Shown: positions 1 to 12,495 of the stretch, one piece after another | Position numbering within the stretch: the stretch's first letter is position 1 | Layout of the letters: every line of letters begins with the position of its first letter | DNA from: Voacanga thouarsii | Taxonomy: Eukaryota; Streptophyta; Magnoliopsida; Gentianales; Apocynaceae | DNA: 64,000 nucleotides | NCBI GenBank assembly: GCA_026120185.1 | Contig: JANUWF010001109.1 | Span: 5,014,001 to 5,078,000 of the forward strand | Direction of reading: 5' to 3' | Program-made: the position numbers and the translations under genes | Notes under the pieces: model-generated | What the model was told of the DNA's origin: nothing | What the model saw: the letters and a program-made list of their open reading frames with translations, nothing else | The model's database searches: none

Positions 1-42
1 AATTCATTTGAGACATGATCAAATTTTGACTTGGTTTCTGCA

Positions 43-1237
43 GTAGATTTTGATGTATTTTCCTTTCCAAGCCAGCCGCTTCCTCCTAATTCTAACGCAG
101 AAGATTTTAATATGTTGTTCTTTCCAAGCCAACCGCTTCCTCCTAATTTCAGGTGAAATACCTTTAAGGGCTTCCTTTTCTTTTTTTTTTTTCAGTGTAC
201 TTGATAATGAAATTAAACTATCTTTTGGTTTGTTTTGATGTAAATCAGTGAACATACTGCTTGGGATCAATTTGATCTGCCTATGCAAGAGACTGCTTTT
301 GATGCTATTCCTCTGAATGAGGATATACTTGTGCATGATCCTTTCTACTCCTTAATAGATTTTGAACAAAGCCAAAATATGATTCCAGGTTATCATATAT
401 TCAAACATGAATTTTGAATGGTATTATCTTTACTAATATTGTTTTTCTTTTTCTAGAAGAAATAATGAGTGGTATTGGTAATGAAGTCGGAGTGAGGACC
501 CATGACATGCATAATATCGAAGTTCAAGATATTATTTCAGACGAAATTCCTATAGAGAATAAAAGGATTAAGAGGTAGAGAGAGAAGAAGGGCAATAACT
601 CTCAGACACTATCAAGAGAAACCATTTCGCAGTACTTTTACCTGCCAATCAAGAGCGCGGCCAAAGAACTAAATATTGGCATAACCCGTCTCAAGAAAAG
701 ATGTAGGGAGTTAGGAATTCGTTGATGGACTCATAGGAAGTTGATGAGCTTGGAGACCCTAATCCAGAATGTTCAGGTTCTCTCACACACACACTTATAA
801 TTTGCAAGTATGAAACTATGAAAGATTTATAAGTAAATAACCGATGATATCACTTCGATTTACAGGAGATGCAAAATAAAGAAGAAGGAGGACAGATGGC
901 TCAGAAGAAGTTGAAAGAAGCTATTGAGATACTGGAATGTGAAAAGCAGTTGGTGGAAGAAAGTCCTGATACGCAGTTGGAGGACCAAACACAGAAATGG
1001 AGACAAGCATGCTTCAAGGCTAAATATAATAAGAAACTTAAGTATAATAAACTTAAGGGGATCATAAAATCCCAAGACTCATTTCACAGTAACTTCACGG
1101 CTAATTCTGCTACTAGTCTAGATGCTGGCTCAAAAGGGAAGGAAAAGGAGGAGGATGCCGAAGAAGAGGAGCTGAAGTCCATAATTGCTAATTATTTGTC
1201 TTCCTCTAATGTAAATATTGAAAAAGAACAATTATAA
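43..1237 (+). pseudogene. RKD: RKD-type RWP-RK transcription factor, two in-frame stops
   Basis: Four exons joined by GT-AG introns fit the RKD subfamily of RWP-RK DNA-binding regulators, which act in egg-cell and early embryo programmes: about 43-152, 249-388, 457-776 and 866-1237, with compatible phases at every junction. Exon 3 encodes the RWP-RK domain: [19 protein letters not shown], then [13 protein letters not shown] and the (R)W-HRK segment. Exon 4 gives the conserved tail with EKQLVEESPDTQLEDQTQ. Two stops break the frame: TAG at 576-578, just before the domain, and TGA at 723-725, exactly where the second Arg of the RRWPHRK core should be; the Pro of that core is Thr. Either stop would remove the DNA-binding helix. 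The 5' end lies at the window edge, and a TGA at 16-18 suggests the visible exon starts at an acceptor near 43. No frameshifts were seen, so loss looks recent, or the stops are allelic or sequencing errors. Confidence 0.85.
46..159 (+). repeat. 57-bp tandem duplication inside RKD exon
   Basis: Two adjacent 57-bp units (roughly 46-102 and 103-159) encode two copies of a 19-residue motif containing FPSQPLPPN, once preceded by DFDVFS and once by DFNMLF. The unit is a multiple of three, so the reading frame is kept. It lies N-terminal to the DNA-binding domain, in the low-conservation region of RKD proteins. Confidence 0.75.
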
Positions 1238-1344
1238 ACATTCATCTTAAATTTGTCAGCTCAATTGCAAAAGAACAACTACAAACATGTATCCTCAAGT
1301 TCAAGTGAACACTAGTGATATGAATAAAAGATGTGATGCTTATT

Positions 1345-2319
1345 ATTAATGGAAATATCCTTTTCCCTTTCTATTTCACTTCAGGTGGCCAGTATTTCTC
1401 TGTGATAAAGGAAATATCGAATGTGTCCATGACCATAACCACAATCACTGCCACAACTACGACTAGAACGATTATAACGATGGTTTCTGCTGGAGCTAAC
1501 AACATTCACTTCTGGGAGTGCTGTTGAGCCAGTTCATCTGGCTTCATGATTTCTCAATAATAACTCATGTTAAATTTGTCAACTTTGGATACCATTTTTC
1601 TCGATATTTTTACTGCAGGACAATATTTGAGGTATGAAAAGTGGAGAATGTCTTCTCCAACTTTTTCTCCGCATAATTTTAACTGAGATGCAATTTTAAT
1701 ACATCACGGAATTCACGGTTTTAAAATCTTGCAACTTCAGGTGCAATCATTCATACTGTGCAGTTGGTAGTACAACCATCTTCAGGTGGTCAAATCTTTC
1801 TTTTCAACATTTAGATGTATTTCTATATTGAGAACCCGTGACATATAATTTTTTTTTTCAAAAATATCAAGGGTTACAAATTTGAGTTTAGCAAGGGTAA
1901 CCATAGAGATTAATAAATGTGTACCTGTCTTTTGGCTTTAATAACGGCAGAAACTCATGCTGATAACGTATTATAAAATTTGGGTAGTATTAGAATAAAA
2001 TCTACACACTACACACTAATAAAATTCTAACTATTCTTTACACAAGAATTTCTCTCTTTCTTTTCTCTCACAATTTTCTCTAATCTTTCTTTCACAAAAT
2101 AATGGTGTATTACAAGCTTAGAGAATAGCTCTATTTATAGAGCTCTAATTAGTGAAATATATCATGGCATACATCATCTTCCACTAATCTTAATTAGTGG
2201 TGTCTCCAATAAATGGTGGACATCCATAAAAATCTTCTCTAATAATTCACATAAATCCATAATTAGTGGAGCCTCCACTAATTAATGGAGTTTTCAATAA
2301 TTTTAAGATATTCATAACA
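1345..2319 (-). mobile_element. Truncated Copia element: 5' LTR plus part of gag
   Basis: Read on the minus strand this is the left end of the same Copia family as the elements at 20131-25094 and 52590-57900. The LTR occupies 1969-2319 and shows the same ATTAGTG/CACTAAT motifs; inside it lie the primer-site region and a gag fragment. The gag stretch around 1400-1560 is antisense to the family's basic region before the zinc knuckle, which explains a spurious plus-strand reading frame there. Protease, integrase, RT and the second LTR are missing. The LTR terminus at 2319 is directly abutted by MED15a intron-1-like sequence. The inner end near 1345-1360 is diffuse. Confidence 0.8.
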
Positions 2320-3636
2320 TTAAGTATATTGTGCTTCCATTGTCTAGGTATATTAAAAAAAATAAAAAATGTTTTTTGTTCTTCCCTATTCTGGTGTGTG
2401 CTGCCTCTGGTTTACAAATTGAGATTGCAATAAGCAAGAAGCAAAAAAAGAGCTGGTCATACTCCCTAATGATTCTCTCAAAGGTTATGCAATTTTCTCT
2501 CTTTGTTTTTTTTTTTTTTTTTTGGGGGGGGGGGGGGGTGGCGGCGTAGTTTGATATATTTATCTTCAATAAAGGCATAATCTTTAAGAATTGTGGATTA
2601 GAGATTTTCTTTAATTTTGTTTCCATATTCTTTCTATGCTTTTCTCCTACTGAGAACATAATAGGCTTTTGATTAGGTTTTAATATAATTCAAGCATTGG
2701 TTGATGAGTAGGACTGCACATAGCTGACTTTGCGGGCTAAGTTTTAGATTATTCTTTAGGTAAGGTATACCATAAAAAAGTAATGGTGTGTTATGCTTGA
2801 ATTTAATGGTTAGACTTCTTCAGAATCTTGTGGCCCTGTGGCAGTAAAATGCAAAACTCGAGGGAACTAATTCAATATTTACAGCAAAGCAAAGTCTTAA
2901 GCAGAAACTTTTCTCTTTTATTGAAGTAAAATTTTGTCTGCCTAAGTTTTGTTTTAATGCGTTGCTTGAGCAGAACTTGATTATGCTATTGAGAAAAGCT
3001 TCCTCTAATGAACAACATATTTCTCACTTCTGGGCATGTAATGTTGTGAACATATCTTTTGAATCTTCTTCTTTCTGGGAAGCCATTTTCTTGTGTTCTA
3101 TTATCATACTAAGTTGTGGAAGTCTTTTCTATAGATGTTGACAAGTTAAGTGCCTGAATCAGGTAACAAGTATAACTGAGAGTTATATATACCAAATTTT
3201 TATGTAGCATTATACTGTTATGATTTTGGAGCTCTTCAAACGAAATGAAATGAAAAGAGAGAGGGGGAAAAAATGATAAAGGACCATGGCTATTCAGCTT
3301 TCACCTGAGAATAATCAAACACTCATTCATTTGCATTATACAACTCTGTTATAAAATCAGATATTCAAGTAAAACCTAATGGTCATTAAATGGGCAGGAA
3401 GGTGCCACTAAGTACTCAAATACAGTTTTTAAGTACCAAAAATGTTAGCAGCATTATCTCCATTTGTCACTAATATGGAAACTCAGCTCTTCCCTTCTCC
3501 CATTGTTGGCTAAATAGTAGTAATCTATCTGCTAGAGGTCTTCGCTTCTTGACAAAAACCTTTTCAGTTGTTTTCTGTTTGAATCATTCTTCAGTTTTGC
3601 ATTAGATGCAAAGTTGTCTTGTTCAATTATTAGGGA

Positions 3637-6600
3637 ATGGATAGCAGCAGTTGGAGAGCAGCTCAGGGACAGATGGCTCAGGGTCAAGGGGGTGGTGGTG
3701 AAGCCTCGGTCATGCCCAATGATGCCAATGTGGTGGCCGCCACCGTTATGGACAATGCTGATTGGAGGACTCAGCTTCAAGCCGATACTCGTCAGAGGAT
3801 TGTGAACAAGGTGTAATTTTTCTTCCTCCTTCAATTACACAAGATTCCTGTTGTCTGAATATCTATTTGACATGTAGAACCTTGCATATGTATGGCGTTT
3901 TAATAATAAAATAAAATTGTGAATGTGCAAAGTCATGTTTATCTGATTGCTATATTTGAAGTCTCTTAGTGCCAGGTGATCGGAAATTATTTCCATTTCT
4001 TCATTACCATGAAATTGTGCCAGACAGCTGATAATAATCGTCTTGTTGTTATTTAATGTTACTTAAACTGATTAAATTATGACAAAGGATAACGAGTTTC
4101 AGCAATTAGGAAAAGGGAACCCAGATTGGTTGTCAAATGTATCATATTATGGGTCTTTGCCTTGGAGAAGGAAGAATTGATCTGGCTATTTCATGGTGAA
4201 TGAATAGGTAAAGAGCTTAGCAAGATGGATCTTTTGATGGACCTACCTGCTTTATTATAGACACTGGCTTTAATGTGGCAATGTAAACGCATGGTGGTAC
4301 AAAGCATTCTTAAGGGTTTTCCTTTGGAGTTGTCAGGTAGATGACCTTTGGTTGCTTTGGTCAGTAAGATTCTGAAAAGGATGGAAATCATTAAGGAAGT
4401 GAGAAGGGGAATATATGAACTCCATAATGGGATATACAACAACCGTACTGATTGTGAGAGGCTTGTGGTTATAACGATCGATCATTTACAATACATGGAA
4501 GAGTTGGGTAAAGTGTTGAAGGGAAGGAAAAGGATTTCTCCAGACAAAATTCCTGTATTTTGCGCTTTCGGGCTTAAAAGTCTCTCTTTGATGAAAATGA
4601 TGCAAATATTGTGATCCTTTGCCATTTTCTAGATTGTCTGGTATATGGATAATACGTTCATGATTGAGGTTATCGTCTGGAGAGGCTTGTGGTTATGACG
4701 ATCGATCAGTACCAGTACATGGAAGAGTTGGGTAAAGTGTTGAAGGGAAGGAAAAGGATTTCTCCAGACGAAATTCCTGTATTTTGCGCTTCTTGACTTA
4801 AAATTCTCTCTTTGATGAAAATGATGCAAATATTGTGATCCTTTGCCATTTTCTAGATGTCTGGAATATGGATAATATGTTCATGATTGAGGTTATATGG
4901 CTTCAGCTCTTAGCCTCATTTGAAGTAAATCTTATCTTTTTTTCCTGCGGTTCTAGTATAACCTTTTCCTCTAGAAATATAACACCATGTAGCTTCTTTG
5001 CTAGTAGAACAGCAAATTATTTTCATGTACTGGTGATCCAGGGTACAGCCTTAGTGATTATTTGCGTGTGTTAACTAGGTTGAACTGTTTGTATTATGTT
5101 GAATTAAACTTTTAGGATTCATTTTAATTCCGTAGAGGGTAGTTTAGGTTTTGTTTAGTTGGTTTATGATTTCATAAAAAATTCAGAGAAGGTATGTGGC
5201 AATGAAATAAAATCATCTATTAATTGATGATGATATTTACAAAGTTATAAGTTGCAATTTTCGAGACTACATTAAATAAAATAGACTAAAATTGTTTTGA
5301 AGTGGCCAAGAAGACCACCATTGGCTAAGGAGTTATAGCATGTGGCAAAAAGTCAGGATGTTGTAATACCATTAATTAAATTTGACTCAAAATGAAGATC
5401 GTATCATATAGAGCTGAAACAAGCAAATGCACTCATATAGCTTGATCATTTATTAGCGATGTAGAGTAAGGGGGGAAAACCAATTGGTTTGTGTTTAGGT
5501 CTACTGTCATACATGTTAATATTTTATTCATTCCATGGTCATGATAAAGACTACAGCGTTTTGTTTTGTGTTTGTTTGGGACGTGATTTAGCCCTTCAAT
5601 ATTTACTTTCTGGAAGTCAGAATATAACGAAATATTCACCCTTCTTATTCCTTAATGGTTTCCAGGAAGAGGGATTTGATGACTACTCTTATTATGCCTT
5701 TCCAGGAATTATTCTAATTCAAAAGGTTACCTAATTTGGGCTTTATGGTGCAACACTCGTGCTTTTGGATCAATTCAGTATTTGTAAATATAGAGTTTTC
5801 TACTGACTCTGGAGAATTGATTTTACCAATACGTACCCGAAGAAAAGCATATGTAGCACTTTTTTTAATTTATGTTTCTTAGTTACATGTATCTACAGTT
5901 TAAGATCTATTTCTGTGCCAAAATACCTTTGAGCAAAGAAAGGAGTGTTTTTCATTTAAAGCCTAAAACTAAAAAACACCCATCTGGTAGGACCTATTTT
6001 CCTTTATTTTGTTCTCACTTTAGCGTCTCTCTCTCCTTCCCACTGATATACTTTCCTAGGAATCCGAAGTTACGCAAGTTGTGGTACTACAACTTGTGCG
6101 GTTATTTGAACTCACATAAACATTTGACATAATCATATGAACATTCCACACGATTACATGAACATCAAAACGACGTCGTTTTGAATGATCAAAATGATAT
6201 CGTTTTATTAAAAAAAAGTTTTACACGCGACCCTTCTCATACGTTGAATTTTTTTTTTTTCATTTAGGCCGGCCGCGTGGCCCCAGATGCCTTTCGCAGC
6301 CCTTCCGAAATCTCCTTTCTTTTTTTTCCTCTGCTTTCTGTAACCTCTCCCCTTCTGGCCAATGCCTGCCAGTCAACTGTTGGCCACTGCATCCTTCAAG
6401 CTGCTGGTCTAACCTTCTAGCCTCTCTGCTTCAATCCCTGCCTTGACTCTTCTTATTCCTCTCCTCTTCGCGTCCTATTGGTTTTTTTGGGTTTTTTCCT
6501 TTTTTTTTATTTTTGTTAAAGAACCGTGGAAATATTCTTTTTTGTAAAAAATGCAAAGGGAAGTTTGCGTACATTATGCAGTTCCCTCCCCCTACTCCCG

Positions 6601-9217
6601 CGAGGCGAGGAGTGCGTATGCACCGGGGTTTGCCTTTTTTTATGTTAAATGGTTTTGATTGGATTGTGGTGGTTGATGAGATCTTTTTTTTGTACCATCT
6701 CCCCAAGTGAATTTTATGGACTAGGAAATAGTTTGTAAAATAGGATTTTCAAAATGCTTATTGAGAAGAGAAGATCAAGGAACAACCCAGACAGATCTGA
6801 ATGCCCTTTTTTTCCTCATCTGTAATACTGTTTCTCCTCTCTTTCTATTCTTTTTCCTTGGTAGCAAATCCTTTCTCCTATAAGTCGATTTTTCTTATTT
6901 GTCTTTTGTTCTTTTTCCTGCTTGATAATTGTACCCCCTGAGTCCTAAACCAGATTTTGACTATGTATTGTTGTCTGCAATTAGGCAGCTGGCATACCAT
7001 CTTGATTTTTGTTGATGTACTTGCTGATATTTTTTTCACAGTTCTACTTTAGTGTTTCACATCTACTTGTTGATTGGGGAAAAAAAATTGTACATATATG
7101 TAGAATGGACACTTTGAAGAGGCATCTTCCTTTCTCTGGACAAGAGGGACTGCAAGAACTTAATAAAATTGCTGTAAGATTTGAGGAAAAGATTTACACT
7201 GTTGCAACAAGCCAGGTATCTTCTATCTGGTTCTGCAACATGTTTTGATCCCAATTAGAGAAGGTTGTTCTGATTTAAACTTATGTATGGGAATTTGTAT
7301 TTTTGGTGATACTATAAACTATTTTACCTTTCATTCAATTGTCGTGGCCCCTTTAGTTACTTGTAATTTGATTCTAATTGATTTCATCTTCTTCTACATC
7401 TTTTTTTTTTTTTTTTTTCAAATTGCAGCCAGACTATCTGAGAAAGATATCTCTGAAGATGCTTACCATGGAGACGAAGTCGCAAAATCCCATGGAGAAT
7501 TCGAATACTAGTAAAAATCCTTCTGATCCAGGTATGAAGATGGAAAAATCAGTTTGCTTTCATGGGAAATAATGATTTTCTTGAATTTCCCGGCAGGGCT
7601 TGATAGGGTATCTAAACTTAGTCTATGTAATGACCATAAATCATGGTTTAACAATTCTATATTCACTTATATTGGTATCCTTAGTTCCTTCAAGTAATTT
7701 TCCTTTTCAGGGCTGTGTAGACAAGAATTATAATCACACATTTGTGACTTAAATTGCAAACTGATTTCAAGTTTTAAAAAAAATAATAATAAAACTCACA
7801 TTTGGATTGGATTCACTAGAGAACCAGTTTCCAAATCTAAATGCCTCTCTTGCTTGTGGCCAACAACCACATTCTCTTCTCGTTCCCTTTTCTTATTTCC
7901 CTTACTGGAGGGGCAGCTCATCACAGTCACCGGCCTCCACCACTCACCCTTTCTTCCTTAGTTTCCTTCCTCCCTCATCCCATCTCTGCTCCGCATCCCC
8001 CGCAGCTGAAGCCTACCTTTCCATTATGTTTCCTGTGCTCTCGCTTTGTCTTCTCCCTTTCCCGTTGCCAACATCTGGCACCCACTCCTCTCCGATAGCT
8101 GCCGGCCACTTCCACTGTTGCCTCCCCTCTTCCTCCTCCCCCCCCCCCCCCCAACAAAACAAAAAAAAAACCACTACCACCACTAACATTCCTTACTATC
8201 GCTAGGCTCTCCTTTGCATTGCCAAATCCCCACCAATTCCCTCTCTGGAACCCCTGTGGTTAACCCCACCTCATCTCCCTTCCCTTTCCATCTTTGGTTC
8301 TCTTTAACCTAACTTCATCCAGCCTAATTGCTGTGGCCACTTCCCTTAAAGATCCAAATAGGCATTGCAATTAAGTCAATTTACTCTTGATATATTATGT
8401 TTACTGTATGCATTTTCTCTTATAAGTTTTTCTGAACTTACTGATCTATGTCGTATGAAACTATGTTTCTCATCAGACATGGATATATGAGTGTGAAGGC
8501 CACTGGATGGAATAAGCCCCCATCTTTGGTCTCATTGTTTGGTAAGAAGGCCTTATTTTACTTTCTCATGATAAGTCCTTGTTTTGATAGTATTCCCATG
8601 AAAATTTTTTCTTACAAAATAGCACTTTTTGCCTCTTAATGATAATATTAACTGACAAAAGTTATAAGGTTTCTTATGTTTTTGCCGTGCTCCAACCCAG
8701 TTATGAAAAATTGTTGATTGGGGGGAAAAAAAAATAAAAGAAACTGTGATATTGTGAGAATTGACAAATCTACTTGTTTCAGTAGTTTTTTTGCATTGTT
8801 TCTTTTTTCACGGAAAACTTTTCTACAAGGGAAAAATGTACAATTAAGCTGTTAATCAGTATGATCTTTGGTTTTTTGCCAATGAATAATAGCTTCATAC
8901 TAGGCTATCCTTCTTAGCTAGCCTCCCAGACACCCGAAGAATTTGACTCTTCCCCTAACATTATTCTGCTGTTGCTTTAGTCGACCACCGAGGGACTGGG
9001 GGGGGGGGGGGGGGGCTTCCATTGGTGTTCTTTAGAAGCAAATTTTGACTCGACAGAGTATCCTCTCATTGTTTGAGCATGAGTTTCCCTTGACTAGTCA
9101 CTGACGGTTGGTTTATTTCATTATATTGCAGAACAAATAGATCTTGAGGATACCTTGGCAGAAGAAGAAGATCTTGAGGATACCCTGGCAGAAGACAAAC
9201 AGAAGCAATACTCTTGA
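3637..9217 (+). CDS. Short MED15-like protein: KIX domain with a novel tail
   Basis: Exons 3637-3812, 7104-7215, 7429-7531 and 9132-9217 join with compatible phases (2, 0, 1) into 159 codons, a 158-residue protein. The first three exons are paralogous to MED15a exons 2-4, including the same [19 protein letters not shown], then [19 protein letters not shown] and [18 protein letters not shown], the KIX domain that contacts activators. The last exon is absent from MED15a and encodes an acidic tail with a duplicated DLEDTLAE motif ending in a TGA. The polyQ region and the conserved C-terminal Mediator-association region are missing. All splice sites are canonical and no stops interrupt the frame. 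AATAAA lies at 9446-9451. The first exon of MED15a is absent, so a promoter must be found elsewhere. It may be a functional short paralog or an expressed pseudogene. Confidence 0.72.
4457..4904 (+). repeat. 224-bp tandem duplication in copy A intron
   Basis: Units starting at 4457 and 4681 are near-identical (both begin AGAGGCTTGTGGTTAT and include GAAGAGTTGGGTAAAGTG). MED15a copy B has a single unit at about 37935-38150, so the duplication happened after the two copies separated. Open frames across it are intronic. Confidence 0.85.
6050..6290. repeat. Insertion private to copy A intron
   Basis: About 240 bp here have no counterpart in the collinear intron of MED15a, where CCCACTGATATGCTTCC runs straight into the CCAGCCCTTTCC block near 39555. 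The insertion contains a perfect 16-bp palindrome at 6167-6182 (AAAACGACGTCGTTTT) and a degenerate second ATCGTTTT copy shortly after. No clear terminal repeats or target duplication were seen; a small non-autonomous transposon is the likeliest source. Confidence 0.5.
9132..9217 (+). other. Terminal exon unique to the short MED15-like gene
   Basis: It follows a good acceptor (TTATATTGCAG). Phase 1 entry from the third exon turns the split codon into Glu, and the frame stays open to TGA at 9215-9217. It contains two 30-bp units (9140-9169 and 9170-9199) differing at very few positions, each encoding DLEDTLAE plus acidic residues. No matching sequence was found in MED15a introns downstream of 41475. 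Confidence 0.6.
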
Positions 9218-9479
9218 ACATCAACCCATTCAAGCTTTTACCAACGTTGTGGTTCAGTAACTTTTCACAGGTGTTATTTGCTAAAACCGCTATTTACGGT
9301 ACAACATTCAGCTCCAGAGCCAATGATTTTGTGTTTGACGATTTTGTTCTTCCATTTCCATTTTTCGTATGTGCGAACATTACTGTACGGCGGAAAAGTA
9401 TATTTATCCAATCAATTTGCTATCCTTGGGGAAGTATGGTTCTGAAATAAATGGTTAGGTATTAGGCTGAGGGCCATTA

Positions 9480-10240
9480 TATGTAATCTTTTAGTAACTA
9501 AACATGTTAAAATTTCGATACTGCATTAAAATACAGCAAGTTTTATCCTTAACTAATGGCAAGCCATTTAAATATATAATACTTGAAATTCAATATGCAA
9601 AAAGCTTATGATGCTAGCCATAAATTTTAAGCAATGTTTATAAGTTATTATTTTTATTCAACATTAAAATATGAACAAATTTGTCATTCCTTACACTCCA
9701 TGATGTAATGTTTTTAAAAAGGAAGTAATGAGAATTGAAAAAAATTATTAATTAGGGTGATTTTTCTTATTTAATTTGTTAGTTAACGAAAAAAAATATA
9801 TGTTAATTTTTGTCCTAAATGTATAATAAAAATATGAGTAAGTGATAATAAATATCAATAAAATGTGAAGTTTACATTACAAAACTCATAAAGTGTTCAT
9901 TATATAATTAAAAATAATAAAATTTGTATATAAAACTATGAAAACAAAAAAAAAATTAATAAAAATTAACAAAAACTCATAAAGTGCCTGTATATATTTT
10001 CACGCATATACACAACTACTTCCTCTACCTTCTTGTAGCATCTTGAACGGTCTAATTTTTTTATTTTTTAAAAAATCACAAAAAAATTCTCTTCGCTTCG
10101 AATGCCATTTGAATGGCCTCCTTACCATGGTGAATTGGTTCCTCCGACCTTGACCGCATCTTCGATTCACTTTTCCACTCTCAAACAATTAATTAACAAC
10201 GTTACAATACTTGTTCAAGTTCTTTTTTTTAATTATAAAT
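9480..10240. repeat. Dispersed repeat F, uninterrupted copy
   Basis: This AT-rich block matches 29590-29785 followed by 32320-32665, including GCTTATGATGCTAGCCATAA at its left part and the stretch around CTTCGAATGCCAT and GGCCTCCTTA at its right part. The second copy is split by a LINE. A reading frame on the minus strand at 10000-10188 is not conserved between the copies, so it is not called. Superfamily not recognised. Confidence 0.7.
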
Positions 10241-11491
<1,251 letters not shown>

Positions 11492-11685
11492 GGCAAAATC
11501 TCTAATTTGGTCCTTTAACAATTATTTTTAGTCTGTTATGGTCCCTAATCATTGTTTTCATCTTTTTAGATCCTCTAAATATTTTTTTACAACTCATTTG
11601 GTCCTTCCGTCAGTTACACCGTTAACTGGTCATTTTTTGTAAGGGCAAATATGGAACTTCACTATATGATTACACCAGTGGACTG
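11492..11685 (+). repeat. Left terminal inverted repeat of the Mutator-like element
   Basis: It pairs with 18141-18335 in inverted orientation over its whole length, from GGCAAAATCTCTAATTTGG to CACCAGTGGACTG, with a small number of mismatches. Confidence 0.92.
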
Positions 11686-12495
11686 CCTCAATTCGTTAGA
11701 AAGATGGTTCTGTGCCTCCCAGCAAAGACAAATGGTTTCTGGTGTTCTTTGGGAGGATGCTGAGCCACCCAACCCGCATAGGAAGCTGTAGCCGCCCAAC
11801 CCGCCACCTTCTCTTTCTTCCTCATCGTTTCTTTTTATGGCAACAATCTCTCTCTCCCCTATTCTTATCACCGCTGCTAAGTTGGGTCTAGTTCTTCCGT
11901 GAAAGCATCCGACCCGACTTCTGTGATAACACCGAAACTGAAGGTAAAGAGAATGGTGAAATGTTTTTGTCAGACAAAATTTGCTATTCTTTATTGTTGT
12001 CCCATGTCTGCCGAACATGTAGACAAAAGGTGATGCCTTTCTTACTGTTACCTGGTCCCCAATGCATATTTTGTAATGGTTTTTAGAATATAGTATCATG
12101 CATAGGGCAAATTCATGCCTTTTTCCTCACGTGATACTTGGTCCCCAACGCATATAACTACTGCAATCGCTTTGGAATGAGGGGGAGCTAAAAATCAGTA
12201 CTTACCATTGTATATGTTAAAACTTGATGATCATAGTACTTACTCGATGAATATTAATTAACAATAAGTTTGCTTTCAAAATTAATATTTTGTAATCATT
12301 TTGTTAGGTCTTGAAGAATTGATTTGCAAATTTGATGCAGTTTTTCAAGAGGACAAAAATGCCTATATTGAGGAATCGGAAGTCTAGTAACTCCACTATC
12401 ATATCCGAAATGCTTGACTAAAAAATATTTGAGCACTATTTTGAGTAAGCTTTGAAACTACCCTACTATAAATTTTCACTTGATTGATTTTGTAG

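Larger units (their letters stand above)
2320..8405 (+). repeat. Segmental duplicate of MED15a 5' half (copy A)
   Basis: This block is collinear with 35681-41475 (copy B, the complete MED15a gene): the same intron 1 remainder, three exons, intron sequence and flanking CT-rich stretch. Similarity starts exactly at the LTR end (2320 matches 35681) and stops near 8405/41475, at a diverged tandem repeat. Copy A lacks the promoter and 5'UTR exon of copy B and lacks the MITE in its intron 2. It has a private insertion near 6050-6290 and a private 224-bp tandem duplication. Confidence 0.9.

Noticed and set aside
1333..1527. Plus-strand Thr/Ile-rich open frame
   Set aside because: It is the antisense of the Copia gag basic region, and the same shadow appears at 21083-21433 and 54385-54600.
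4348..4614. Open frame with a motif repeated in the 224-bp duplication and in MED15a
   Set aside because: Intronic in both copies, differs in length and start, and has no recognisable domain; its repetition comes from the DNA duplication.
7807..8205. 132-residue Pro/Ser-rich open frame
   Set aside because: It lies in the CT-rich low-complexity part of a MED15-type intron; the collinear copy at 40980-41380 does not keep the frame.
11662..12099. 145-residue minus-strand open frame near the left Mutator end
   Set aside because: It begins in the terminal inverted repeat, has no known motif and runs against the protease gene; likely chance.
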